A stretch of 64,000 nt of DNA, taken from Chlorops oryzae (Eukaryota; Arthropoda; Insecta; Diptera; Chloropidae). How positions within the stretch are numbered: position 1 is the first letter of the stretch; each line of letters begins with the position of its first letter. The notes under the pieces were generated by a model. The model saw only the letters and a list, made by a program, of their open reading frames with translations, made no database searches and was not told the origin of the DNA. The stretch lies in the NCBI GenBank assembly GCA_020466095.1, contig CM035807.1:45381978-45445977 (forward strand). The letters are read 5' to 3'. The translations under genes and the position numbers were made by a program. Shown here piece by piece: positions 1 to 10,590 of this stretch.

Positions 1-277
1 CATCGGTAAATATTTGACATTGACCTTCTTGTTCTAGATGTTTTGGCGGATAAACTTTGCCTTAATGTCGACATGTTTTGTTACAGATGAGTATGAGTTA
101 ATTTTCGAGATCTGGATTGCCCCTTAATTGTCGCAATAAGGAACGGTTCTGCCTTGTTGAGTAATAGTGGGCACAGTGCTCAGACTGTGTCGAGGGCACA
201 AATGTCACTAAATTCCAACGTTTAGGTACCAAGCGCTCAGACAATGTCGAGCGTATAATAGTCCCTGTTTTTCCTTT

Positions 278-1069
278 GTTATATTAAAAACATCAACAAA
301 TAGGATTTATTCCTTTATTTAATAAACTGAATCCTATAATGTCAACACAAATATCCTTACTATTTTAAACTATTTACTTCTACGTCGTGGCCCTTGGATG
401 AGTTCGTGTGCAGAAGTCCTCCTCCATAGATCGAAGCGTCGCTTAAATAGATTAATATTACCGATCTAGCAATATTAGATATTGATTCTGCATCAGCTAG
501 TTTTCGGTCTTCCCCTGCCGCTGTGCCTACGCTGCACTTGTTTTTGTTGTTGTTCTTGTCTCAGCAGCGGCTAGTCTCTTGCTACTGCTACTGCCACTGA
601 GATTCATGCCCTTCTCGATCGCCTGTTGTTGATGTTGCGAGTTACGCCAACAGCTTTATTGCTATGTTTCCATTTCGGCTTTCATTGTTGACGTAGGTCA
701 GCGTTTGAAGACGTTGAACCTCTTATGCATCGCTTATGTAGTTGTTTATGATTGCTGACTCGCTTATTTGCTTCTTTGCATACGTTGCGTTGATTGCGTC
801 ACTATATCTGGCTGTATTGGCTTCCGATCGTCGCATAAGCTCTTGACTAAACAAGCGTGTGGTTGTTGCTCAGCCGTTGAAGCTCTGGTCATAAGCGGTT
901 GTTGTTGTTGATAAAAGAGTGTCGAATTTCATTCTTGGCGTTGTGTCGTCGAACTCCTCTGCTGAGGTTTGATTGTTCTCATGTGTTGTGGCTCTTTTCC
1001 CGTTTGGAGCTGGTAGTGTGACGTTGGAGTGTGGCGTGACGTAATTGGTGTTGGCTACGACTCACAACA
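278..1069 (-). repeat. Candidate LTR of a retrotransposon, minus orientation
   Basis: Read on the minus strand, a purine run AGAGGGGAGGGA (complement of plus 1070-1081) is followed at once by TGTTGTGAGTC. This is the usual layout of a polypurine tract and the start of a 3' LTR. AATAAA-like signals occur near the other end, and a TG/CA-compatible terminus lies near 278. No second copy is in the window, so the left boundary is a guess. The stretch 1082-1360 would be the 3' internal part of the same element; I could not read a protein there. Positions 1-277 hold nothing I recognise. Confidence 0.4.
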
Positions 1070-1365
1070 TCCCTCCCCTCTTCGGCAAGTCACGAGCATC
1101 GTGACTTTTATAAAATCGTTGCGGCTACCAGGTTGAAATCTGAGACTGTAGGCAAGCCAATGTCCCTGGTCATGCTCTGGTAGGTTACTCTTTTGAATGT
1201 GTGTGACGGTGCTGGTGTGTTCGAATCTGTTGCTGTTTTATGCGTTGACTGCCTTGTAGGCCGTTATATTTTCGTTTTATGCTTCATTTTGCGCTAAGGC
1301 TGCTATATTACCGATGAATATATAAACGGCTGTTATTTTAAAATCTGCTACTGCTGTACGCTGCA

Positions 1366-1700
1366 CAGTGTCGCGACTCCTTACATTTCTTGGCCAAAAA
1401 TAGAAGGCGTGGTCGTAGAGCAATGAAATTTGGTTGGAGTATTACTATACCCCAAATTAAGAAATTTTGAGAAAATCATAGAATTTCGCCAACTGCCACG
1501 CCCACCTCCCATATAAAGTGATTTTCTAATTTCCACAGTTTTAAAGTTAGAAAGCTTAAACTTAGTACACAGATTATTTACAAGAAAACAATGTGGATCC
1601 CAAAAATTTCTCTTGGTTCCACGCCCCCTTCAGAAACAACGCCCCTTCAAATTGCGCAGTTTAATGGTGCACTTTTTCATATAGAAATTTTTTTACAGAA
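1366..1700. repeat. Dispersed repeat, also present at 37166-37500
   Basis: Starting at TGTCGCG and running through TGGCCAAAAATAGAAGG and CAATGAAATTTGG, this stretch matches the stretch near 37166 in order and spacing. Related CCACGCCCAC-rich segments occur near 29400 and 46870-47700. No coding capacity is visible, and the class is unknown. Confidence 0.5.
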
Positions 1701-2095
1701 TTAAAAATTAAAGAAACTTTTTATGGATTTCAACACTTAAAATATATATTTATCACAATTCAAAAAAATTTTAGGTCTACACGACGACTTACGATAATTG
1801 CATTGCAGTGTAAATGCATCAAAATTCAACGAAACAATTGGACCGCTTTCGCCCGTACGCTCATTCAATAACCACTGCTGTTCCAAAATTAACGAATGTT
1901 GGAGTGTTAATTCTTCTTGATTTTATTTAAGAATACCTAAATTTGTCAATATTAATTTTTTGTTTTAGTCTGCAGTCGATTTTTACAATAACGAAAACAT
2001 AAATAGGCAAAAGTGTATATCGAATTCAGTGTATATTTAAAAAAAAAATTACAAATATGCAACAAATAAAATAATTTTTAAAGTTTTGATGACAT
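1701..2095. other. AT-rich stretch without a recognised feature
   Basis: No ORF, terminal repeat or familiar motif was seen on either strand. Confidence 0.5.
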
Positions 2096-2690
2096 GCCTT
2101 ATTCACTAAAATCACTCTCCGATTCTTCAGATAACAAAGCTTCAAAGTCTATATCTAGTGAGCTATCAGAGTCAGCTTGTTCTGGAGCGAAAACATATAA
2201 GCTTATCTCTTCATATTTAATTGATTTTTTTCTTGCATTTTTCTAAACTGAAAAATTTAAGGTTCTGAAGACAGTAATAGAGTTCTCAACATATCCCTAT
2301 TGCATGCTTCCCTGGAACATTTTCTTGAATTTTCCAAACGAATACTTCTTAAATCTTTATGCCGTGACTCTAGTGCGTCCTCTGACAGCATACCAATAGG
2401 CAAAGAAAAGTTTTTCATGATATCAATGCCGTGACATAACACCTTATGTATTGTAATAGGCATGAAATACCACCCATAAAGTCTTGTATACAAATCAAAT
2501 GTGTCTTTCAACAAAGAACCAAAAGTTTCAAAATTAATTTGTAAACCAGATGATACGACTTTCAAAATGAGAGCAAAATTCTGTATCAAGTTAATATCTC
2601 TTCCTGTAATCTTTGCGGATATGTTAACATAATTGAAAAATTTCCGTGCCGTTTTCCCATCATTTGAAGTGCCGTATCCAATTCACCAAT
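2096..2690 (-). pseudogene. Decayed arthropod protein of unknown role (probably element-derived)
   Basis: The longest open segment (2257-2589) contains GWYFMPITIHKVLCHG and LPIGMLSEDALESRHKD. The same frame is readable upstream to about 2690 (GTSNDGKTARKFF). After a stop at 2257-2259, another frame shows an acidic tail rich in Asp, Ser and Glu (DSDSSLDIDFEALLSEESESDF) down to about 2096. This resembles a protein that, as I remember it, recurs in many arthropod genomes with an HK-x-L-x-HG and LPIG-x-LSEEA core. I do not know its function, and its repeated occurrence suggests a mobile-element gene. Here it is partial and broken, and it abuts the truncated errantivirus at about 2770. Confidence 0.4.
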
Positions 2691-2774
2691 TCACTTCGAA
2701 ATTTTTTGCTAATTTCTTCTTTGTTTTTTTGAACTATTGACTTTTCCTCTTCAGTTTGTGCCTTCCAACTTGAA

Positions 2775-5554
2775 GTGTGCATTAAAGGGCTAGAAGGGAG
2801 TCTAGTGATTCATAAAAAGGAAATAAAGCCGAACGTCTTCGTAGGAAATACACTCACAGTGGTCAATAATGGCAAAGGCCATGTACCAATAATGAATACG
2901 ACTATCGAAGCCGTACAAGTAAATGAGGGAACTGTGTTAGATTTGGAGTCAGGGTCAGAGTTCGATGAATTAGAAGTATCAATGATAAATCAGATAAATA
3001 GAGAATGAAACGCAGAAGGGAGATTGGACTCTTTATGGGCAGTAGTTAAATTAGATAAAAGCCTGAATGAAGAAGAGCTTGATTTAATGAGAAAAATATT
3101 TTATGACTACTCCGATATTTTTCACCTGCAGGGAGACCACTTGTCTTACACGACAGTTTTAGCTCACGAAATTCCAACAATAGCAGAACATCCGCCTATA
3201 AATTCAAGGCAATATAGATTGCCCGAACAGCATAAAGCAGAAATTAATACGCAAGTGAAAAAAATGCTTGACGATGGCATTATCACACAGAGTAAATCCC
3301 CGTGGAACTCGCCAATAATTTTAGTCCCAAAAAAAGCAGGGAAGCAGATGGCGTGAAAAACGGAGACTTGTGATGGATTTCAGAAAATTAAACGAAATCA
3401 CTATTAAACAGGTTTTTCCAATTCCGCGAATCGACGAAATCCTGGATCAATTGGCATATAGTCGTTATTTCTCTACATTGGATTTAGCCAGTGGCTACCA
3501 CCAAGTTTTGGTAAATGAGAAGGTTAGAGCAAAAACTGCCTTCAGCACTGGACATTTTGAATTTGCGAGAATGCCTTTCGGTCTAACGGGAGCTCCGGCA
3601 ACTTTTCAAAGAATTATGAACAGTATTTCAACAGGCCTCGAAGGTATGGACTGTTCCGTTTATTTAGATGACATTGTCATCTACGCAAGAAACCTAAAAG
3701 AACATGAAGTTCGCCTAATGAAAGTCTTAGAGGTGCTTAGAACGCATAATTTAAAATTGCAAACAAAAAAAGGCAATTTTCTGCAGAAAGAGGTAATTTA
3801 TTTAGGACACAAATGTTAAGAAGCAGGAGTTTTGCCAGATCCAGGAAAGGTAGAATGCGTGAAAAACATACAGGCGCCGAAAAATATAAAACAGCTACAG
3901 GCATTATTGGGGTTAATTAACTATTATAGGAAATTCATACCCGATGCTGCGAAAATAAATATGTCTACCTTTGACAAAATTATTGCGAAAAGAATCAAAA
4001 TTCATGTGGTCTCTCGAATGTCAAAAGGCAATGGAACAGTTAAAAATCGCTATAACCAGTCCACCAATGCTTACTTACCCAGATTTTAATAAAACTTTCA
4101 TTTTAACCACCGACGCTAGTAATGAGGCACTAGAAGCAGTTTTGTCTCAAGGGGAGCCAGGAAAAGACCTTCCAATTTACTACGCCAGCAGAGCGCTTAG
4201 TGCCACTGAAAAACGGTACTCTACTATCGAAAAGGAATTTCTCGCTATAGTTTGGGCAGTTAAAAACTTTAGAACGAATCTTTTAGGAAAACATTTTAAA
4301 ATCTACACTGACCACAAACCATTAAAAGGAATAGCTAATTTAAAAGAATCAGGACACTAGATTAGGACTTTTCCGTTTAAAGTTATTAGAGTACGACTTC
4401 GAAATTTGTTACAAACCAGGGAAAAGTAACCTAAATGCAGACGCTCTGAGCAGAATTACACCTGCAGATAATAAAGTTAGCGTAGTAACAAGAGCAAAAA
4501 ACCGAGCTATAGAGATAAATAGAGAAGTCGCAAACGATGAAATCAAAGGACCCTTAGGGGGAGAAGACATCGCGGTCTTCCTAACAGACCCAGAAGATAT
4601 CAAAAAAATTTTGAAAACGTTCCATGATACATCAATTGCAGGACATAAGGGATTTTTAAAAACTTACTTAAGAATCAGAAAGCAATACAAATGGGAAGGC
4701 ATGCAGCGCCAAATAAAATCATATATCGAATCATGCAAGCTTCGTCAAAAAAAAATAAAAGCTCACGGCTGGAGAAAATGCCTATGACGATAACAGACAC
4801 ACCCCATAGACCATACGACAAAGTCTTCATGGACATAGTTGGTCCACTTCCCATCTCAGCTAGGAATAAAAAATATATTCTCACATTTTTGGACGATTTC
4901 TCAAAATATTTCATTTGCATAGCCATACTTGATGCGGAAGCCTCAACGGTTGAACGAGCATTTTTTAATGAAGGAATTTCAAAATTTAATATTCCAAAAT
5001 CTTTAGTAACGGACAACGGAACAAATTTCATGTCAAATTTGTTTAAAGAAGTTTGAAAAATTCTTGGAATAAAGAAATCTTAAACTTCTCCGTACCACCC
5101 ACAAGCCAACGGTGCTCTCGAAAGGAGTCACCGACCTCTTGCAGAATTTTTACGAAATTTTGTAAACGAGGATGGCACAAATTGGGATGAAGTAGAACAC
5201 TTTTCGGTTTCGAATTTGAAATTCCAATCAAGTAAAAGAAAAAACCAGGTCCAGTATATAGTACAATCCAGACGATTACAGCAAAATTGTGCAATACCAA
5301 ATTCAATGCAGTTACGAAATAGTGAGGGACAATCATAAAGCGGCAAAAGAAAAAGTATTATGACAAAAATTCTAAAGAGTATTGTACTCGGAGACAAAGT
5401 CTGGTTAAAAAACCAAAATCGAAAAAATAAATTTTCCCCAGTCTGGGAGGGACCAAACGAAGTGATTTCAGAGCCGACTACGACAAATGTAAGACCAAAA
5501 ATGAAAGAAAGAGAGAAAACTTTTCACAAGAATTTAATAAAAATTTTTCACGAC
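2775..5554 (+). pseudogene. pol: Errantivirus (Gypsy-group) pol, 5'-truncated and frame-broken
   Basis: This is the reverse transcriptase, RNase H and integrase polyprotein of an old endogenous Gypsy-group element. In order it has: a protease-RT linker (2775-3008); RT (about 3024-3985) with SPWNSPIILVPKK and an intact YLDD at about 3661-3672; RNase H (about 4090-4430; TTDAS, YTDHKPL); an integrase HHCC finger at about 4625-4750, where the last Cys pair reads CKLRQ, so one Cys is now Arg; and an integrase core with MDIVGPL, VTDNGTNF and NGALERSHR, so the D, D and E are all still visible. The C-terminal domain (5360-5554) shows GPN where GPY is usual. Breaks: stops at 3006-3008, 3817-3819 and 5054-5056, and frameshifts near 3355, 3975, 4360 and 4690. 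Gag and the 5' LTR are missing. The last codon before the BEL insertion ends exactly at 5554. Confidence 0.9.
5550..5554. other. Left target-site duplication ACGAC of the BEL insertion
   Basis: ACGAC precedes the TGTTTGGG terminus at 5555 and recurs at 9697-9701 directly after the last CGGACA terminus. A 5-bp duplication is normal for BEL/Pao integrases. Confidence 0.85.
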
Positions 5555-6075
5555 TGTTTGGGCCCGTAAAGAATTATTGGTCTTGCGACCGAAATGGGGC
5601 AAGGGAAATCGTATGTAGAAGAAATAAAAGCTCGTACCTTTGACTGGTGGCGTCGGACGGATTGGTGTCGTGGTTCTGTCGTGACGGTTGCTACTGCTGA
5701 GGCTGTTGATGTTTCTGCTGCTGTTGTGGTTGGCGTTGTTTCTGCGTTGATTGCTGTTGGATTCGTGGGTTTTAAAAGAGTCCCGTGGCAAATTTACCGA
5801 CGATTGTTGGAGAAAAAAAAGGTGTCGCGAACGCGGCCCGCACTTCACAATACATTTCTCTGACTCGTATTTTAAATCGGAACGTGGTAGAAAATCGCGG
5901 ACGTGTTTCACTTGCAACTGTTCTTTTCTATTATTATTTAAAACCCACCGGTGTTGCCAGTCAAGCCCGGCGGGAAAAGTGGCGAGCTGCTGGGCTCAAA
6001 GTGTTGCCCTCCTCTTTCCCGTTTTTTCGCCGCTGGTGGGATTTAGCTGCGTAGCGACAGCGGCAAAAACGGACA
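5555..6075 (-). repeat. BEL-1 LTR, copy 1 (3'-most)
   Basis: Plus-strand ends are TGTTTGGGCCCG and AAAACGGACA. It is 521 bp, the same length as the copies at 7365 and 9176, with only scattered differences. The minus-strand polypurine tract (plus 6076-6088, TACTGCCCGCCTT) adjoins it. Confidence 0.85.
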
Positions 6076-7364
6076 TACTGCCCGCCTTGCGTTACGCAAA
6101 GAAACTTGAAGGGGCGTGGCTGGTAACGTACAGATTCAAGGGGGCGAGGCGATGGTGAGCGACGACCGTAAGTAGATAACACGCGTCGACGCTCCTTTGG
6201 TGATACGCGGAGCGTATCGTGTTGCCAAAGTGTAATACTTTGGCTGAATCGCTCGCCCTGATGGAGAATGTGCTCGCGACCGAGAAAGATGTTTGTAGGT
6301 GGTGAAGAAATTTTTACATTAAAAGTATGGTATTGCATGCTAGACGTCGAATCCACTGAGTTTTTAAGGAGATCCAGTAGCTTAAGAAGATGGGCTTTGG
6401 CTTCGTAATAAACCCCCCTACACGCCTCTGGAGTATTCGACAGATTTGTAACTTCGTCCGTATTGACAGCATCGGAAAGACAGGCGTCGTCGTAAGCCGT
6501 TCGAAACCTTCTCCACACTGAGTCGAGGTCCGTTCTCGCGTCGTCCAGCAGAAATCTCGAGGAATTTTCATCATACCTCTTACTTAATCTGCACGAATCT
6601 ATGAATCCATTGAGAGCATCGTTGAAATTTCCAATCAAAATTATGTCCATCGAACGATTGAAACAGCGACCGAAATAAACCAAAGTAGCAGCGCTGCGAT
6701 ATAGCTGACCAACGTTCTATCGTCTAATTTGCTTGATCTGGGAATTCAAATCGTTTATAAATTGTTCAGGCTTTATTTAAATTGGTCAGCTAGCACACCA
6801 ATCAATTTAGCAAATACGCAAATAAAATAAGTAGTCGAATTTAAATTGTCAATACTTTATTTCTCAACAGGCTAGGCAGTGCAGCCTACTAACAATTTTC
6901 GTCTGGTGTATGCAATAAGTCAAATTCTTCTGAGTGAAGAAATCGCATGCGAGAAAAATCCGCCTTGCTTCGTACGCCAACAGCGAATTCAAATCGAAAG
7001 ATCGAAACAGCGACCGAACAGACAAACGGTAGCAGCGCTGCGATATAGCTGACCAACGAGCTTGTCGTCGAATTTGCTTTGTCTTCTCTTTTCTTGCGTG
7101 CAAAAAGCCGTTAGGCCAATCAACTGTAGACACAAAGCAACGCAAATACACGCACTGGTCACCCCGCTGCCGCTCACCTGTTGGTTTCCCCTTGTCATGA
7201 GAGCGAGACAGGCACTTAAATTCGAATGAGAAAAATCCAAGCCCTGCACTTCCAATGTCCGTTAGAACTTTGAAGGGCACTGGAAGGCTCACACCGCGTG
7301 CACTGAAATGGGCTCTGGATGGAATTTTTCTCCCAGAAGCCAGGCCTCCTGGCAGGATCGCCAA
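6076..7364 (-). pseudogene. BEL-1 internal segment, copy A (gag remnant)
   Basis: The minus strand has an open segment at about 6240-6683 (a run from GNFNDALNGF to LLDLLKNS) that resembles the helical N-terminal part of BEL gag; this assignment is tentative. It runs directly into HILHQGERF, which also occurs in the protease region of the BEL element at about 36950-36975. That suggests one large deletion from gag to protease. Long minus-strand ORFs that cross the LTR border are chance readings. No zinc knuckle, RT or integrase remains. The primer-binding side is near 7340-7364. Confidence 0.6.
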
Positions 7365-7885
7365 TGTTTGGACCCGTAAAGAATTATTGGTCTTGCGACC
7401 GAAATGGGGCAAGGGAAATCGTATGTAGAAGAAATAAAAGCTCGTACCTTTGACTGGTGGCGTCGGAGGGATTGGTGTCGTGGTTCTGTCGTGACGGTTG
7501 CTACTGCTGAGGCTGTTGATGTTTCTGCTGCTGTTGTGGTTGGCGTTGTTTCTGCGTTGATTGCTGTTGGATTCGTGGGTTTTAAAAGAGTCCCGTGGCA
7601 AATTTACCGACGATTGTTGGAGAAAAAAAAGGTGTCGCGAACGCGGCCCGCACTTCACAATACATTTCTCTGACTCGTATTTTAAATTGGAACGTGGTAG
7701 AAAATCGCGGACGTGTTTCACTTGCAACTGTTCTTTTCTATTATTATTTAAAACCCACCGGTGTTGCCAGTCAAGCCCGGCGGGAAAAGTGGCGAGCTCC
7801 TGGGCTCAAAGTGTTGCCCTCCTCTTTCCCGTTTTTTCGCCGCTGGTGGGATTTAGCTGCGTAGCGACAGCGGCAAAAACGGACA
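7365..7885 (-). repeat. BEL-1 LTR, copy 2 (shared middle LTR)
   Basis: It is 521 bp, from TGTTTGGACCCG to AAAACGGACA. It serves as the right LTR of one unit and the left LTR of the other, so the two units share it without extra flanking host sequence. Confidence 0.85.
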
Positions 7886-9175
7886 TACTGCCCGCCTTGC
7901 GTTACGCAAAGAAACTTGAAGGGGCGTGGCTGGTAACGTACAGATTCAAGGGGGCGAGGCGATGGTGAGCGACGACCGTAAGTAGATAACACGCGTCGAC
8001 GCTCCTTTGGTGATACGCGGAGCGTATCGTGTTGCCAAAGTGTAATACTTTGGCTGAATCGCTCGACCCTGATGGAGAATGTGCTCGCGACCGAGAAAGA
8101 TGTTTGTAGGTGGTGAAGAAATTTTTACATTAGAGGTATGGTATTGCATGCTAGACGTCGAATCCACTGAGTTTTTAAGGAGATCCAGTAGCTTAAGAAG
8201 ATGGGCTTTGGCTTCGTAATAAACCCCCCTACACGCCTCTGGAGTATTCGACAGATTTGTAACTTCGTCCGTATTGACAGCATCGGAAAGACAGGCGTCG
8301 TCGTAAGCCGTTCGAAACCTTCTCCACACTGAGTCGAGGTCCGTCCTCGCGTCGTCCAGCAGAAATCTCGAGGAATTTTCATCATACCTCTTACTTAATC
8401 TGCACGAATCTATGAATCCATTGAGAGCATCGTTGAAATTTCCAATCAAAATTATGTCCATCGAACGATTGAAACAGCGACCGAAATAAACCAAAGTAGC
8501 AGCGCTGCGATATAGCTGACCAACGTTCTTTCGTCTAATTTGCTTGATCTGGGAATTCAAATCGTTTATAAATTGTTCAGGCTTTATTTAAATTGGTCAG
8601 CTAGCACACCAATCAATTTAGCAAATACGCAAATAAAATAAGTAGTCGAATTTAAATTGTCAATACTTTATTTCTCAACAGGCTAGGCAGTGCAGCCTAC
8701 TAACAATTTTCGTCTGGTGTATGCAATAAGTCAAATTCTTCTGAGTGAAGAAATCGCATGCGAGAAAAATCCGCCTTGCTTCGTACGCCAACAGCGAATT
8801 CAAATCGAAAGATCGAAACAGCGACCGAACAGACAAACGGTAGCAGCGCTGCGATATAGCTGACCAACGAGCTTGTCGTCGAATTTGCTTTGTCTTCTCT
8901 TTTCTTGCGTGCAAAAAGCCGTTAGGCCAATCAACTGTAGACACAAAGCAACGCAAATACACGCACTGGTCACCCCGCTGCCGCTCACCTGTTGGTTTCC
9001 CCTTGTCATGAGAGCGAGACAGGCACTTAAATTCGAATGAGAAAAATCCAAGCCCTGCACTTCCAATGTCCGTTAGAACTTTGAAGGGCACTGGAAGGCT
9101 CACACCGCGTGCACTGAAATGGGCTCTGGATGGAATTTTTCTCCCAGAAGCCAGGCCTCCTGGCAGGATCGCCAA
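7886..9175 (-). pseudogene. BEL-1 internal segment, copy B (gag remnant)
   Basis: This is a near-identical second copy of the internal segment. The gag-like frame is open at about 7946-8560 with a slightly different 3' reading, because one base (cgaccctg in place of cgccctg near 8065) shifts the frame after HILHQG. Both copies carry the same large internal deletion, so the deletion came before the tandem arrangement. Confidence 0.6.
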
Positions 9176-9696
9176 TGTTTGGACCCGTAAAGAATTATTG
9201 GTCTTGCGACCGAAATGGGGCAAGGGAAATCGTATGTAGAAGAAATAAAAGCTCGTACCTTTGACTGGTGGCGTCGGAGGGATTGGTGTCGTGGTTCTGT
9301 CGTGACGATTGCTGCTGCTGAGGCTGTTGTTGTTTCTGCTGCTGTTGTGGTTGGCGTTGTTTCTGCGTTGATTGCTGTTGGATTCGTGGGTTTTAAAAGA
9401 GTCCCGTGGCAAATTTACCGACGATTATTGGAGAAAAAAAAGGTATCGCGAACGCGGCCCGCACTTCACAATACACTACACTGACTTCTATTTTAAATCG
9501 GAACGTGGTAGAAAATCGCGGACGTGTTTCACTTGCAACTGTTCTTTTATATTATTATTTAAAACCCACCGGTGTTGCCCGTCAAGCCCGGCGGGAAAAG
9601 TGTCGAGCAGCTGGGCTCGAAGTGCTGCCCTCCTTTTTCCCGTTTTTTCGCCGCTGGTGGGACTTAGCTGCGTAGCGACAGCGGCAAAAACGGACA
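9176..9696 (-). repeat. BEL-1 LTR, copy 3 (5'-most)
   Basis: It is 521 bp, from TGTTTGGACCCG to AAAACGGACA. Copy 3 carries more private substitutions than copies 1 and 2 share between them (for example near 9307-9330 and 9470-9490). The target duplication ACGAC follows at 9697-9701. Confidence 0.85.
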
Positions 9697-9701
9697 ACGA
9701 C

Positions 9702-10573
9702 AATCAGAAAAATTTCTGTGCAGTTTATAGAAAAAATGAAATCACTACAACTAGTGATGTAGAAAAGTCACTTAGTCGCGTAGGCATTAAAGGGTTAAAA
9801 ACAGAGCACAAAAATCTTCCCCAAAAACCACTTAAATATACAAAAAATCCATTCTTCAGAAATAAGTCAAAAAACAGATATGCTGATGTGCCATGTTTTG
9901 AGCATAATCGAGTGCGAATAAAAAACACAAATAGCTCCGATTACATTCACGCAAATTACGTGAATGGAGTCCGTTGTCCGAATAAATATATCGCCACGCA
10001 AAATCCACTAGTAAACACAGCAAGTGATTTTTGGCAAACGATATGGGAACAAAATTGTTTTAATATTGTCATGCTAGCAAGAGTAGAAGAAAAAGGGTGT
10101 CACCAATACTGGGGAGGAAATAAAGGGGATATGTTTAATTGCAAAAATTTTAATATTGAAACCGTAAGCTTCATAGTGTAGAATCATTTTGTCAGAATCA
10201 AACTACGAATATCGAATATAAGATATGGGGAAGAACGCAGTATTGAACATTGGCAATTTCGTTCATGGCCAGATGGGGAAGCACCCAATTCCAAACACCT
10301 TTTAGAATTTTGGGATAAAGTCAGGAAGAATCAAAAGACGGCGGAATGTAAAAATAACGTGTACCCTAAGTTGGTAATACATTGTAGTGCGGGAATTAAC
10401 CGAACCGGTATTACCATAGCATTAGATATAGCAATTTCAGCCATGCAGGAAAATCGAGAAATAAATTTTAAAATATAGTTGAAGATATACGAGCGCAAAG
10501 GGCATGCAGTATGACCTGTAAAAACCAGTACAAGACGCTTCAAAAAACTATAAAAGCCATAAGTCCAAAGTAA
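9702..10573 (+). pseudogene. Protein tyrosine phosphatase domain inside the errantivirus
   Basis: A near-complete classical PTP domain is read here: KNRYADV (about 9869), SDYIHANYVNG (about 9936), YIATQNP (about 9988), DFWQTIWE (about 10026), IVMLARVEEKG, a WPD loop WPDGEAP (10266 on), and the signature HCSAGINRTG with Cys at 10383-10385 and Arg at 10401-10403. A Q-loop-like NQYKTL lies near the end. PTPs of this class remove phosphate from tyrosine, or in some viral enzymes from RNA 5' ends. All catalytic residues are retained. Breaks: a TAG at 10179-10181 and one frameshift near 10465-10475; the domain then ends at TAA 10571-10573. It lies between integrase and env with almost no spacer. 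Its frame matches that of integrase if the BEL insertion is ignored. It could be a captured host or large-DNA-virus gene. The PTP assignment is firm; membership in the errantivirus is an inference from compact position and frame. Confidence 0.9.
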
Positions 10574-10590
10574 TAAAAAATTTTCAGATG
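10574..10590 (+). promoter_or_regulatory. Probable splice acceptor at the env start
   Basis: AATAAAAAATTTTCAG ends directly before the env ATG at 10588. Errantivirus env genes are expressed from a spliced RNA, and an acceptor at or just before the env ATG fits this. Confidence 0.6.

Larger units (their letters stand above)
5555..9696 (-). mobile_element. Three-LTR tandem BEL/Pao-derived element (LTR-int-LTR-int-LTR)
   Basis: Three near-identical 521-bp LTRs alternate with two internal segments of about 1.29 kb, giving a repeat period of 1810-1811 bp. The outer ends carry the target duplication ACGAC. On the minus strand each LTR begins TGTCC and is preceded by the tract AAGGCGGGCAGTA. At the other end the LTR is followed by TTGGCGATCCTGCC, a likely primer-binding site. 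The internal segments are far too short for a full element: they keep an N-terminal gag-like segment and a stub of the protease region only. It lies between integrase and the PTP of the errantivirus. Confidence 0.85.

Noticed and set aside
6864..7727. Long minus-strand ORFs (also 8675-9412) in the BEL-1 array
   Set aside because: They run across the LTR-internal border and read mostly non-coding LTR sequence. The repetition only reflects the tandem copies.
9372..9696. Upstream extension of the PTP frame into the BEL LTR
   Set aside because: The apparent ATG lies in the inserted LTR and is a product of the insertion, not the original start of the phosphatase.
5555..9696. Regular 1.81-kb repeats as a possible satellite array
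   Set aside because: Each period splits into an LTR and an internal part with tract and primer-site signals, and the array has a target duplication, so it is a retroelement.
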